From contig NZ_QXFI01000013.1 of assembly GCF_003584135.1 (NCBI RefSeq), positions 248,001 to 312,000 of the forward strand: DNA of 64,000 nt, read 5' to 3'. The translations under genes were made by a program, and so were the position numbers. Below the pieces are notes generated by a model, which was not told the origin of the DNA, ran no database searches, and worked only from the letters and a program-made list of their open reading frames with translations. Below are positions 9,173 through 17,789 of this stretch, piece after piece. Numbering within the stretch: position 1 is the stretch's first letter; the number at the start of each line of letters is the position of its first letter. Origin of the DNA: Flagellimonas pelagia. Its GTDB lineage: Bacteria; Bacteroidota; Bacteroidia; Flavobacteriales; Flavobacteriaceae.

Positions 9173-10470
9173 AAAACTGGATATACTACTTAATTGCGTT
9201 CCTTCTTGCTGTGGACAATGTATTTGTTTCCAAGAGAATCGGTTTTTTAAGTGTGGACCGTCTTTTGGAAATAATGATATTCATTCTCTTTTTCAGAAGC
9301 TTCCTTGACGAATTAAGAACAAATCCATTCTTTAAAAAATTCACTCAATTTCTTGTTGGTTTCATTGTCCTCAAGTTCTTGATGAATCTTTGGTTTTTGG
9401 CCAATGGGGAAATCAAATCCTTGGACATCGTAAGGGAAATCTTCAAAGGTATTACCTTTTTAATTTTTGCATACCTGTTCGTTTTGGTCCTAAAAAAAGG
9501 GCCCAAATATCTTAGGGTCATTTCTTGGGTACATTTAGGAATCCTTATTTTTGCATTGCTGCACCATCCCCTTTCACCTATTGCCGGGGAGGTACAGGAA
9601 TTTAAAAAGGCCCTTCTTACCTCTAATGATGCGGAAATGGGCGAAGCTGATCTCAGCAACGAGGAAACATATATTGAGTATGGACTGGCCAATAGGTTTA
9701 GGCTCTCCGGCCCTTTCGCCTTTGCCATTACCTTCTCCTATTTTGCCATAAGTAGTTTTATTCTGAACCTTTATCTGTTCATGAAGACCAGGAAAAAGTT
9801 CTACCTATTGGTATTAGGGTTGCTTATTGTTACGGCATTTTTGTCCCAAACACGTTCCCTGATATTAGGCTTGTTCATAATATCCGCAGGTTATTTTTTA
9901 TTGATCCAAAATAAAACGGTACGTTATAAATTCAACTTAATCGCCGGTGCCTTTTTCTCCATACTGATTTTGATGCTTGCCGCCAATTCCATCGGTTCCA
10001 TTGATTCACGGGTTACAAGTGCAGAGGGCACAGGGGGTGGATCGGACAATAGACCATTGCTTTGGGCCACAGGGATATTGGCCGTTCTAGAGAATCCTTT
10101 TGGAGTTTCTGAAGCGGATTATGATAAGACGAGACAGGCCATGTTCGAAGTCTCCGGAGACTCCTCCCTGCTTCACCTCACCTCTCATAATGGATTAATA
10201 AACGTTGGTTTCCAATATACCTTCTTCGGATATATTCTTTTTGGCTTTTTTGCATACTTTCTTATAAAAAGTGCCATGAAGCTGCCTAGGGACTATAAAT
10301 TCCTGTTTCTCCTGTCATTGTTGGGGTACTTGGTCCACTCCAGTTTTCACAACAACTTTATACTTTATGCGGACTATCCCTTTTTGACAATTTTGATATT
10401 GATCGGATATGCCAATGTTATTGAAGGTAAGAACGAAGGGAACTTGGCATCAGTCGGCGTGGGGAATTAA
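9169..10470 (+). CDS. O-antigen polymerase/ligase-like membrane protein (Wzy/WaaL type)
   Basis: The protein has 433 residues and about ten to twelve hydrophobic segments. Between transmembrane segments, near residues 140-180, is a polar loop, and another polar stretch (DSRVTSAEGTGGGSDNRPLLW) precedes the later helices. SQTRSLILGLFI resembles the conserved region of the Wzy/WaaL family. It would polymerise the flipped repeat units in the periplasm. It overlaps the flippase gene by four bases. Its 3' end overlaps the convergent acetyltransferase gene by 21 bases. Wzy proteins diverge strongly, so the call rests on topology, that motif and position next to wzx. Confidence 0.8.
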   Translation: MKNWIYYLIAFLLAVDNVFVSKRIGFLSVDRLLEIMIFILFFRSFLDELRTNPFFKKFTQFLVGFIVLKFLMNLWFLANGEIKSLDIVREIFKGITFLIFAYLFVLVLKKGPKYLRVISWVHLGILIFALLHHPLSPIAGEVQEFKKALLTSNDAEMGEADLSNEETYIEYGLANRFRLSGPFAFAITFSYFAISSFILNLYLFMKTRKKFYLLVLGLLIVTAFLSQTRSLILGLFIISAGYFLLIQNKTVRYKFNLIAGAFFSILILMLAANSIGSIDSRVTSAEGTGGGSDNRPLLWATGILAVLENPFGVSEADYDKTRQAMFEVSGDSSLLHLTSHNGLINVGFQYTFFGYILFGFFAYFLIKSAMKLPRDYKFLFLLSLLGYLVHSSFHNNFILYADYPFLTILILIGYANVIEGKNEGNLASVGVGN

Positions 10471-11031
10471 TTTTTTAATTTCCACTTCCTTGATTTTTTT
10501 GGCAGGCGAGCCCGCTATGAGGATATTTTCTTCCATGAAAGATTTGCCTACCGAAGAGTTCGCCGCTATGGCAATGTTATTTCCAATTTCTATATCACCA
10601 AAAATCTTTACGCCCGGAGCTATATAAACATTGTCCCCTATTTGCGGTGCTTTGTGGCTACCCCCGGAAGCCCCGATATTGGTGCAGACATGTATTCTAC
10701 AGTTTTTACCCACCTTGGCTTTTGAGTTCACCACGATTGTTCCATGGTGAGCTATGGAAAGTCCCGGCCCAAAAACGTTCTCGGGTATCGAAAATCCAAG
10801 TTTAAGGGCCAACTTCCTGTGACGTAATTTTAATAGGTTGTAATAAATTTTACCTATTATATCCTTTCGGCAGTTCTTATAGTATTCAAGCTTACGGAGC
10901 CTTTTCTGAAACTTCCAGATGTAATCTGGTGCGATCATTTGTTTGATCCATGTAAACCTTCCGTTGCCAATATTGAGTGCTTTCTTATCGGCAAGCACAT
11001 AAGCTTTATATTCCGCCTTGGAGGATATCAT
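10450..11031 (-). CDS. Serine acetyltransferase-like hexapeptide transferase
   Basis: The protein has 193 residues with a helical N-terminal part and a C-terminal left-handed beta-helix. The segment GPGLSIAHHGTIVVNSKAKV and the following NCRIHVCTNIGA, IGDNVYIAPGVKIFGDIEIG match the serine O-acetyltransferase/colanic-type acetyltransferase pattern, and the histidine pair is the expected catalytic region. In glycan loci this branch usually acetylates a sugar rather than serine. The gene follows the TviB-like dehydrogenase by 14 bases on the minus strand and its end overlaps the convergent polymerase gene. Specific acceptor unknown. Confidence 0.83.
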   Translation of the reverse strand: MISSKAEYKAYVLADKKALNIGNGRFTWIKQMIAPDYIWKFQKRLRKLEYYKNCRKDIIGKIYYNLLKLRHRKLALKLGFSIPENVFGPGLSIAHHGTIVVNSKAKVGKNCRIHVCTNIGASGGSHKAPQIGDNVYIAPGVKIFGDIEIGNNIAIAANSSVGKSFMEENILIAGSPAKKIKEVEIKKLIPHAD

Positions 11032-11045
11032 CTTAAATGGTATTG

Positions 11046-12323
11046 TTATAGTCTACCGTCTACCTGTTGTTGCAATATTCCCTTAACATCGTATACCACA
11101 CCATTGGGTTTCAATTTATTGGATATATCAACATTCTGAAATTCTTTATGGGCAACTACCAATACTACGGAATCGAACTTCTGCATAGGCTCCATATCTA
11201 TGGTTTCAAGACCATATTCGTGCTTTACCTCTTCTGGATCTGCCCATGGGTCGTAAATGGTCACATTGGCCCCGTAGCTTTTTAAATCCTCAATGACATC
11301 CACTGCCTTGGTGTTTCTTACGTCAGGACAGTTTTCCTTAAATGTAATACCAAGTATAAGGATTGACGCTCCCTTAACTTTAATATCCTTCTGAATCATA
11401 AGTTTTATGACTTCACTGGCAACATAACTCCCCATCCCATCATTCAGTCTCCTTCCTGCAAGAATAATTTCCGGGTGATACCCAAATTCTTGTGCCCTTT
11501 GTGCCAAATAATAGGGATCAACACCGATACAATGCCCACCGACCAAGCCTGGTTTAAATGGCAAAAAGTTCCATTTGGTACCTGCGGCCATAAGAACCTC
11601 ATTGGTATCTATATCCATAAGGTTGAAAATTTTAGCCAATTCGTTCACAAATGCTATATTAATGTCCCTTTGTGAGTTTTCTATAACCTTGGCCGCCTCT
11701 GCAACTTTAATGGTAGGTGCCAAATAGGTACCCGCAGTAATAACGGAGGAATATAGCTCGTTGACTTCCTTACCAATTTCAGGAGTGGAGCCCGAAGTCA
11801 CCTTCAATATTTTTTCAACGGTATGCTCCTTATCCCCAGGATTTATACGTTCCGGAGAATACCCCACGAAAAAGTCTTTATTGAACAATAAGCCACTTTT
11901 GACCTCCAACTTAGGAACGCATTCCTCTTCAGTAGCTCCTGGGTAGACAGTGGATTCATAAACGACCACATCTCCTTTTTTAAGTACCATACCCACAGTT
12001 TCACTTGCCATGTGCAATGGCTTTAGAACCGGGCGCTTTGTATTGTCAACAGGGGTAGGTACCGTAATGATAAAATAATTACATTCCGCAATATCGTCAA
12101 CATTAGCCGAGCAGAACAAACCTTTATCTCCCGGTTTGTCCGCCAACACCTCTTTCAACAATTCATTGGATACTTCCAAAGTGCTATCATTGCCATCCTT
12201 AAGTTCGGCAACCCTACCCTGGTTAATATCAAATCCAACCACACTATACTTGGTAGCGAACAAACGGGCCAGGGGCAAGCCTACATACCCAAGGCCTATA
12301 ACGGCAATTTTATAATCCTTCAT
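11046..12323 (-). CDS. Nucleotide sugar dehydrogenase, UDP-N-acetyl-hexosaminuronate forming (TviB/WbpO-like)
   Basis: This 425-residue enzyme has the Rossmann motif IGLGYVGLPLARLFA and an active-site cysteine in GLVGGHCIGVDPYYL. The opening DYKIAVIGLGYVGLPLA and the FDINQGRVAELKDGNDST stretch are typical of the TviB/WbpO branch, which oxidises UDP-GlcNAc or UDP-GalNAc at C6. Working with the TviC/WbpP-like epimerase at 728 it would yield UDP-GalNAcA. It is the first gene of a two-gene minus-strand unit. A promoter-like element lies about 155 bases upstream. Substrate assignment to GlcNAc versus GalNAc is by family resemblance. Confidence 0.9.
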   Translation of the reverse strand: MKDYKIAVIGLGYVGLPLARLFATKYSVVGFDINQGRVAELKDGNDSTLEVSNELLKEVLADKPGDKGLFCSANVDDIAECNYFIITVPTPVDNTKRPVLKPLHMASETVGMVLKKGDVVVYESTVYPGATEEECVPKLEVKSGLLFNKDFFVGYSPERINPGDKEHTVEKILKVTSGSTPEIGKEVNELYSSVITAGTYLAPTIKVAEAAKVIENSQRDINIAFVNELAKIFNLMDIDTNEVLMAAGTKWNFLPFKPGLVGGHCIGVDPYYLAQRAQEFGYHPEIILAGRRLNDGMGSYVASEVIKLMIQKDIKVKGASILILGITFKENCPDVRNTKAVDVIEDLKSYGANVTIYDPWADPEEVKHEYGLETIDMEPMQKFDSVVLVVAHKEFQNVDISNKLKPNGVVYDVKGILQQQVDGRL

Positions 12324-12862
12324 ATTTAAAGTTCATGGTTAAGTGTCATAATAGTTCAATACGTAAGCCTTTAAAACTTATTTGGAGGTCGTATTGCACC
12401 GAAAACAATTTCATTAAAAATTGTTGTGCAAAGAAGATCATATACAACAGATTTCTCAAAAAAAATCGAACAACGGTCAAACTTATAGACTAAGTTTTAT
12501 TCGGCCAACAAATCATATCCTAAAGGTAAGACTTCCGATCATCAACAATCATCTACAGTGAAAAGTGGGTTAAGCACAACAAATTGTTCGGGGGATTTTT
12601 TCATAATAAACAGATAGACAAGGTGGTACAGATGTTAAAGAAAGAGGTATTTTATCGATTTTATGGGTCCTTTTTGTTAAAAACAATCGTTGAAGTAATC
12701 CATTTCATCGACCAAGTGCGTACTTAGCCGTTGTAAATGAGAGATAAATTAAAATATTTAAACTATCAAGTTGAGAAAATGATGTATTTCATCGAAAAAA
12801 AATTGCTTTTTACCGATAACAAACATTTATTAAATAATTTTAACATCCAAATCACATACCCC
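12324..12862. other. Long divergent intergenic region
   Basis: About 540 bases separate the divergent dehydrogenase and pectate lyase genes. The sequence is AT-rich. A frame joined to the pectate lyase is open from 12737, but its translation lacks a sensible N-terminus and places the signal peptide internally, so it is treated as leader. The region holds a 7-base dyad at 12479-12497 that overlaps a minus-strand promoter candidate. I see no other gene. The unusual length suggests a regulatory role for one or both flanking transcripts. Confidence 0.6.
12478..12508 (-). promoter_or_regulatory. Promoter candidate for the TviB-like dehydrogenase operon
   Basis: On the minus strand TTG (12508-12506), a 20-base spacer and TAAGTTTG (12485-12478) match the Bacteroidota consensus TTG-N17-23-TAnnTTTG. 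The -7 box lies inside an inverted repeat (AAACTTA/TAAGTTT around TAGAC). The predicted leader before the start codon at 12323 would be near 150 bases. Confidence 0.5.
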
Positions 12863-14500
12863 ATGAAGAATGTTATGCCCCTAATCCAATTAGTCCTATT
12901 CTCCCTCCTACTTACCTTACCTTCTTCCTGTTCAAAAGACAATGAATTATTTGCAGATGTCATCAATGAGGACATTACGGATAATGTTGATGATTCCACG
13001 GACGATACAACGGATGGAACAGATGATAGTACGGATGGCACTGACACTCCCAGTAATGATGACGACCAAGGAACTACAAACCCAGGTTTTGATGACAATG
13101 CACTGAAAGCCTTTCCTGGAGCATATGGAGGTGGTTCAAATGCATCTGGAGGTCGTGGTGGTGTGCTGGTAATGGTCAACACCTTGAATGCCAGTACTCC
13201 GTTATCATATGATTCTGGTTCCAACACCTACTCTGGAGGCCTTAGGGCGGCACTTTCGCAAAATATAGGACCTCGTTACATTGTATTTACCGTATCTGGA
13301 AACATAAGTATTGCCGGTTCCGATCTCATGATTTCAAGGGATGATATTACCATATTCGGCCAGTCCGCGCCAAGAGGTGGGATTACCATCCATGGGGACA
13401 ACATCCAATTTAGCGGAGTCAACAATATTATTGTTAGATATATACGTTCCAGGAACGGTTCCACAAAATCCTATGATTCCTCTGGGGAAATATCCGATGA
13501 CCAAAGTACCTACGGATTTAAGGTGAACGGTGGGAATAATATTATACTGGACCACGTTACCGCTTCTTGGGGTGGTGACAAAGCCATTTTGCTTGGCACC
13601 AACCAAGATGTCAGCCAAATGGGACACACCGTACAAAGGAGTGTTATCTCCAACTCCCATACCTATATGCAGATGTCCATGCAAAACCCTGCCAACTTTC
13701 ATCAAAGAGATCAGATTTCATGCATCCTAAACGTTTTTATGAGAGGAAAAAACAGAACACCCAATATTGGAGGCACCGGCGGTTATGTTGAGGTAAAAAA
13801 CAACGTGATCCAAACAGCAGGTACCAAGTTCGGGGTAATCCAATGGTCGGATAATGCTTATATCAACTGGACTGATAATTATTATAAAATCCCAACTGCC
13901 TCTAGGGAAACCAACGAATTTCAGAGGTCTGATGGCAAATACAACTCAAAAGGTTCACCTTACACCGAGTTAAGATTGTATACTCAGGGCAATGTTTATG
14001 AAAACACCAATGGTTTTGTGCTAAACGGTTCAGAATCCGGCAAGGACAGTAATTCTTCAATTTGGACATATAGATTGGGAGGAATTGCCAATGATACGCC
14101 AATTGATACCGATTTATTGGTGGCCGCCCCCCATGATGGTATACCAAACAGCTATACCGGTCTCTCTGCTTATGATGCCTATGAGAGCTTGATCAATCAA
14201 GGTAATGTTGGTGCTTGTCATTATATGGACGATGAGGGGCATATTAAATACTACATGGATCCATTAGATGCCGATGGCATCAACGACATCAAAAACAACA
14301 CCATGAAAAGGACAGGCAACAAGAATGATTGGGAATTGCCTTCCATACCCTCTAGCAAAAGGGCATCTTCTTACGATACCGATATGGATGGTATGGCTGA
14401 TGCATGGGAAATCCGAGAATTTGGAGATCTATCCCAAGGTTATAATGATGACTTTGATGGTGATGGTTACACAAATATTGAAGAGTTCTATAACCAATAA
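12863..14500 (+). CDS. Secreted lipoprotein pectate lyase (PL1-like right-handed beta-helix)
   Basis: From the ATG at 12863 the protein is 545 residues, beginning with a lipoprotein signal ending LLLTLPSSC. An acidic D/T-rich linker follows, then a parallel beta-helix domain. The helix starts at AFPGAYGGGSNASGGRGG, and VSGNISI, NIIVRYIRSRNG and ILDHVTASWGGDKA match the PL1 pectate lyase core, including the D-H-x-S-x3-D calcium site region. RGKNRTPNIG fits the R-x-P catalytic arginine motif. The C-terminus (DTDMDGMADAWE, DFDGDGYTNIEEF) holds thrombospondin-3-like calcium loops. PL1 enzymes cleave alpha-1,4-galacturonan by beta-elimination at the cell surface or outside. A longer in-frame start at 12737 would bury the signal peptide and is rejected. 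Confidence 0.85.
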   Translation: MKNVMPLIQLVLFSLLLTLPSSCSKDNELFADVINEDITDNVDDSTDDTTDGTDDSTDGTDTPSNDDDQGTTNPGFDDNALKAFPGAYGGGSNASGGRGGVLVMVNTLNASTPLSYDSGSNTYSGGLRAALSQNIGPRYIVFTVSGNISIAGSDLMISRDDITIFGQSAPRGGITIHGDNIQFSGVNNIIVRYIRSRNGSTKSYDSSGEISDDQSTYGFKVNGGNNIILDHVTASWGGDKAILLGTNQDVSQMGHTVQRSVISNSHTYMQMSMQNPANFHQRDQISCILNVFMRGKNRTPNIGGTGGYVEVKNNVIQTAGTKFGVIQWSDNAYINWTDNYYKIPTASRETNEFQRSDGKYNSKGSPYTELRLYTQGNVYENTNGFVLNGSESGKDSNSSIWTYRLGGIANDTPIDTDLLVAAPHDGIPNSYTGLSAYDAYESLINQGNVGACHYMDDEGHIKYYMDPLDADGINDIKNNTMKRTGNKNDWELPSIPSSKRASSYDTDMDGMADAWEIREFGDLSQGYNDDFDGDGYTNIEEFYNQ

Positions 14501-14504
14501 AAGA

Positions 14505-14532
14505 AAAAGGGTAGATACTTTTCTACCTCTTT
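14505..14532 (+). terminator. Hairpin after the pectate lyase gene
   Basis: GGTAGA (14510-14515) pairs with TCTACC (14522-14527) and the stem extends imperfectly through flanking A and T tracts. It begins 5 bases after the stop codon and ends in a T-rich run, consistent with an intrinsic terminator. Confidence 0.5.
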
Positions 14533-14551
14533 AACCGTTTATCTTATTTTT

Positions 14552-14591
14552 AACCAATCAATTTCCAATATCAATTGGGAGTTGATTGGTT
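14552..14591 (+). terminator. Two-tier inverted repeat before the glycosyltransferase gene
   Basis: A ten-base arm AACCAATCAA (14552-14561) pairs with TTGATTGGTT (14582-14591). Inside it, CCAAT (14565-14569) pairs with ATTGG (14574-14578) around ATCA. A TTTAATTT run follows. It could be a second terminator for the pectate lyase transcript, or a leader structure of the gene that starts 26 bases downstream. Confidence 0.55.
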
Positions 14592-14616
14592 TTTAATTTA
14601 AACATAAATCCCAACA

Positions 14617-15753
14617 ATGTCAAAAAAGATTCTGATCCTTTGCTCCTATGCCAATTCATTAACACATTTTAGAGGAGATTTTATTGATGACCTAATAAAA
14701 AATGGTTTTATAGTTTATGGCTCAGCACCGGACATGAATGATGAAACGAGTAATGCCTTAAAATCCCTTGGTGCCATTCCATTGGAATATGGGTTACAAC
14801 GAACTGGACTCAACCCCTTTAAGGACCTCAAATCAATTTACGAACTGAAAAAATTAATAAAGGAAAACAACATCGATTTGGTCTTCCCATACACCATTAA
14901 GCCTGTTATTTATGGATCGATTGCCGCCAATATGACCAAAGTACCAACCATATCATTGATAACAGGGCTGGGCTTTACCTTTAGCGGTACATCCAAAAAA
15001 GCAAGGGTGTTGCAAAAAGTTACCGAAATACTTTATAAAGCTTCCATCAGAAAAAACAAACTGATCGTTTTCCAAAATTCCGATGACCATAAGTTATTCC
15101 TTGACAGAAGCATTATTACGCAATCCCATCCCGTTGATTTTGTATCGGGGTCCGGGGTCAACTTAAACAGGTATCCAACCAGAATAAACAAAAAGAAATC
15201 CGACAACATCATTTTTGTTTTTGTTGCAAGGCTAATAAGGGAAAAGGGGATTCATTTATTTGTCCAAGCCGCAGAATCTTTGAAACAAGATTTTCCCAAT
15301 GCTGAATTCCATGTCATTGGATCACCGGATAAGTCACCATCGGCAATTGATCTTGATAGATTGACGGCTCTTGATGAAATTGGAACCATTGTATATCACG
15401 GGCGGCAAAAAAATGTGGCTGAGTTTCTTTTCAAATCGGACATATTCGTTTTGCCCACATTCTACCGAGAAGGTATTCCAAGGTCTATCTTGGAAGCGCT
15501 ATCCGTTGGAATGCCGGTAATAACTACGGATTCTCCAGGTTGCAGGGAAACCGTGATCAAAAACGAAAATGGGTTCCTGATACAACCACAAGACCAAGAT
15601 TCATTGACAAATGCAATGAGATTTTTCTTGGAAAACCCAAGTAAAATCGAGGAAATGGGTGTGCGTAGTAGGCAATATGCGGAAGAAAAATTCGATGTAC
15701 GACTTATCAATAAAAAATTGATTTCCCTAATCTCAAAAGAACTGGAAGAGTAA
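14617..15753 (+). CDS. GT4 family glycosyltransferase (CapM/PglA-like)
   Basis: The protein has 378 residues. The N-terminal half contains LCSYANSLTHFRGDFIDDL and FPYTIKPVIYGSIAA followed by TISLITGLGFTF, a pattern shared with PglA/CapM-type enzymes that add the second sugar to undecaprenyl-diphosphate-linked monosaccharides. The donor domain has FVARLIREKGIHLF and YREGIPRSILEALSVGMP for the E-x7-E site. It stands alone between the pectate lyase and the convergent CapK-like gene. It could act right after the PglC-like initiating transferase at 26991, which is an inference from family relations. Confidence 0.88.
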   Translation: MSKKILILCSYANSLTHFRGDFIDDLIKNGFIVYGSAPDMNDETSNALKSLGAIPLEYGLQRTGLNPFKDLKSIYELKKLIKENNIDLVFPYTIKPVIYGSIAANMTKVPTISLITGLGFTFSGTSKKARVLQKVTEILYKASIRKNKLIVFQNSDDHKLFLDRSIITQSHPVDFVSGSGVNLNRYPTRINKKKSDNIIFVFVARLIREKGIHLFVQAAESLKQDFPNAEFHVIGSPDKSPSAIDLDRLTALDEIGTIVYHGRQKNVAEFLFKSDIFVLPTFYREGIPRSILEALSVGMPVITTDSPGCRETVIKNENGFLIQPQDQDSLTNAMRFFLENPSKIEEMGVRSRQYAEEKFDVRLINKKLISLISKELEE

Positions 15754-15762
15754 CATTTATAC

Positions 15763-15778
15763 CATCGAAATATCGATG
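15763..15778. terminator. Short hairpin between convergent genes
   Basis: CATCGA (15763-15768) pairs with TCGATG (15773-15778) around AATA, within the 32 bases separating two convergent stops. It could serve both strands but is short and lacks a long T tract. Confidence 0.35.
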
Positions 15779-15785
15779 CTTTAAA

Positions 15786-17183
15786 TTACTTTACCAAGTC
15801 CAATTTGGAGTCTTTGATTGTTGATTTTTGCACAACATTTAAATCCTCAGGTCTTTTACTTTTGGAAGGCTTAAAATTATTGACCACAAGTTTTCTTTTT
15901 CCTGATGCCAGCAGGGGAATATCATTTACATATTCAAAACGAATAACAGCATCCTGCCCTAGGTATTCGCGGTATTTTCTTTCAATCGCGCTTTCATCGT
16001 TTTTGTCGTAAAAGGGTGTTACTTTCAGTTTAATGCTATATTCCCCATTTTCCTCAATGACAAACTGAAATTGATCAATTCCACCAAACTGCAAAATATG
16101 ATGAATGATATGTGAGGATATAAACTGCCCTTGGGTATTGACGAACATATCCATTTTTCTTCCTTCAATTTTGGTAAAGACCAAGGTTCCTGTTCTTTCA
16201 CAGCGGTCCATGATACCAATATCTCCTGTGTCATAACGAATCAGGGGCATAGAAAAATTAAAAAAATCAGTGATTACAATTCTTCCCGATTCCCCAATAC
16301 CTACTGGCTTATCCTCATTTAGATCAAGTAACTCTATATGATAACTTGCCCAATTAATTTCAAAACTGCCAGACTCATCGTCAATACGTTGTTGTGCAAG
16401 AATGCCATTCTCGCTATTTGAATATCTGGATACAACCGTCTTGCCTAAGTACTTTTCAGCTTTTTCCTTAACCCTTGGACTCAAACCTTCGGCAATTGCA
16501 ATTATGGAATTGATTTTTTGTTCCAAAGGTCTCCCAAGATGGTTTTCTATATAATCGCAAACGGTTCCCAAGGCCGAGGTGTAAGCCAAAATATTTTTAC
16601 TGGTACCTTTTTGTTCCAGTTCTTTTATCAGCTCCCCTACTCTTTCTTCGGTAAGATCATCCACAGAATAGGCGGCAATATTTTGTATTTTGGTCAATAG
16701 CTTATTTTTCTGGTACTGTTTGTCCCATAATCTAAGATAAAACAACCTAGATCCTAGCTCATATCCTGCGCGTTTGGCAAAAAAACAGGTATCGGCGGTA
16801 TTCCTGTCCCTTTTGTTCATATCATGCAACACCCTAAATGGTTTTCCTGTTGAACCACTTGTTGTTACAGGATGGGTGTGTTTTCCCCTAAAAACCAAGC
16901 TCTGAAAATCCCCGGAGCAATCCCGCACAACTTGTTTGTCAACTATAGGAAAGTCTTCCAATTTTATATGCTTACCGGAAAGATGCCCGTAATATGGAAC
17001 TGTCTTGACAGCGTGTTCAAGGATATTTTTAAGATTATTATTTTTAATCCTCTGTGTTGTGGTATCCCCGGGATGATTTAAAACCCATTTTATTTCACGA
17101 TAATGTCTTGCTACCTTCCCACCCTTGAGCAAGTCCAATGTCCAATAAGTGATTTTCCTTAAATGTTCTAAAATTTTGTGCAT
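15786..17183 (-). CDS. CapK-like adenylating enzyme (phenylacetate-CoA ligase family)
   Basis: The protein has about 465 residues and the motifs of the ANL adenylating superfamily: TSGSTGKPFRV as the phosphate-binding loop, YSNSENGILAQQ, MPLIRYDTGDIG, EGRKMDMFVN and a C-terminal LLASGKRKLVVN with the expected lysine. Homologues called CapK or coenzyme F390 synthetase occur in capsule loci, where they are thought to activate a carboxylate for transfer onto the glycan. The codon at 17183 (MHKILEH) is chosen over the ATG two codons upstream; either is possible. It is a paralogue of the gene at 25493. The carboxylate partner is unknown. Confidence 0.82.
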   Translation of the reverse strand: MHKILEHLRKITYWTLDLLKGGKVARHYREIKWVLNHPGDTTTQRIKNNNLKNILEHAVKTVPYYGHLSGKHIKLEDFPIVDKQVVRDCSGDFQSLVFRGKHTHPVTTSGSTGKPFRVLHDMNKRDRNTADTCFFAKRAGYELGSRLFYLRLWDKQYQKNKLLTKIQNIAAYSVDDLTEERVGELIKELEQKGTSKNILAYTSALGTVCDYIENHLGRPLEQKINSIIAIAEGLSPRVKEKAEKYLGKTVVSRYSNSENGILAQQRIDDESGSFEINWASYHIELLDLNEDKPVGIGESGRIVITDFFNFSMPLIRYDTGDIGIMDRCERTGTLVFTKIEGRKMDMFVNTQGQFISSHIIHHILQFGGIDQFQFVIEENGEYSIKLKVTPFYDKNDESAIERKYREYLGQDAVIRFEYVNDIPLLASGKRKLVVNNFKPSKSKRPEDLNVVQKSTIKDSKLDLVK

Positions 17184-17220
17184 AATCAATTTTAAAATCG
17201 ACCGTTGTTATCTTAAATGT

Positions 17221-17604
17221 TTAGGGGTTATTTCTATCCATAGTTGAACTTACATATAGGATTCCATTTCTCAAACTATCAATTGAATACGAAAATCTTT
17301 GGGTATTCTTTTCAGGTATATTGATATATCTTCCAAGATTTTTACCCTCAAAAACGCAATAAATCAATGGGTCATCTTTTAATGCATCGTACTTCAAATC
17401 TTTAAAAGCCGTTGAATCCATTGGGTTTAAATCCCCAAAATCCATTGAAAACAATGAAATGTTGGTAAACCGATGTTCTGTATGGTTTATTACTCTTATT
17501 TGTGTCGTCACATCTTGATGAATCACAGGTTTCTTACTACAATCCACTCCCTGAACAAAACCTAAGATGGAAAGTATCGCGCAACTAAACCTAACAACAT
17601 CCAT
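17221..17604 (-). CDS. Small exported protein of unknown function
   Basis: The frame encodes 128 residues from the ATG at 17604, starting MDVVRFSCAILSILGFVQG, a plausible cleavable signal peptide. The cysteine after it (GVDC) is preceded by aspartate, which does not fit a lipobox, so it is probably periplasmic rather than a lipoprotein. The rest includes IRVINHTEHRFTNISLFSM and a gap-free beta-rich pattern. I recognise no catalytic motif. It sits 37 bases upstream of the CapK-like gene, in the same direction, and may be co-transcribed with it. An ATG at 17631 would place extra residues before the signal. Confidence 0.55.
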   Translation of the reverse strand: MDVVRFSCAILSILGFVQGVDCSKKPVIHQDVTTQIRVINHTEHRFTNISLFSMDFGDLNPMDSTAFKDLKYDALKDDPLIYCVFEGKNLGRYINIPEKNTQRFSYSIDSLRNGILYVSSTMDRNNP

Positions 17605-17789
17605 ATTAGTGAAAATCATGTTCCAACACATTCGTATTAAAAGTAGTATTTAGCAGGACAACAGGTTCCAAAATTCTGTTAACTCCCAAAAAAATCTATG
17701 AACTACCATCTGGTGTTAAATTAGTGGGTGTTATGGGATTATGAACTTTGAAACATGTAGATTTACCTAAAATTGACAGCCTCAACAAA

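Noticed and set aside
12737-12862. N-terminal extension of the pectate lyase
   Set aside because: It would place a lipoprotein signal peptide about 42 residues inside the protein; the ATG at 12863 is consistent with export.
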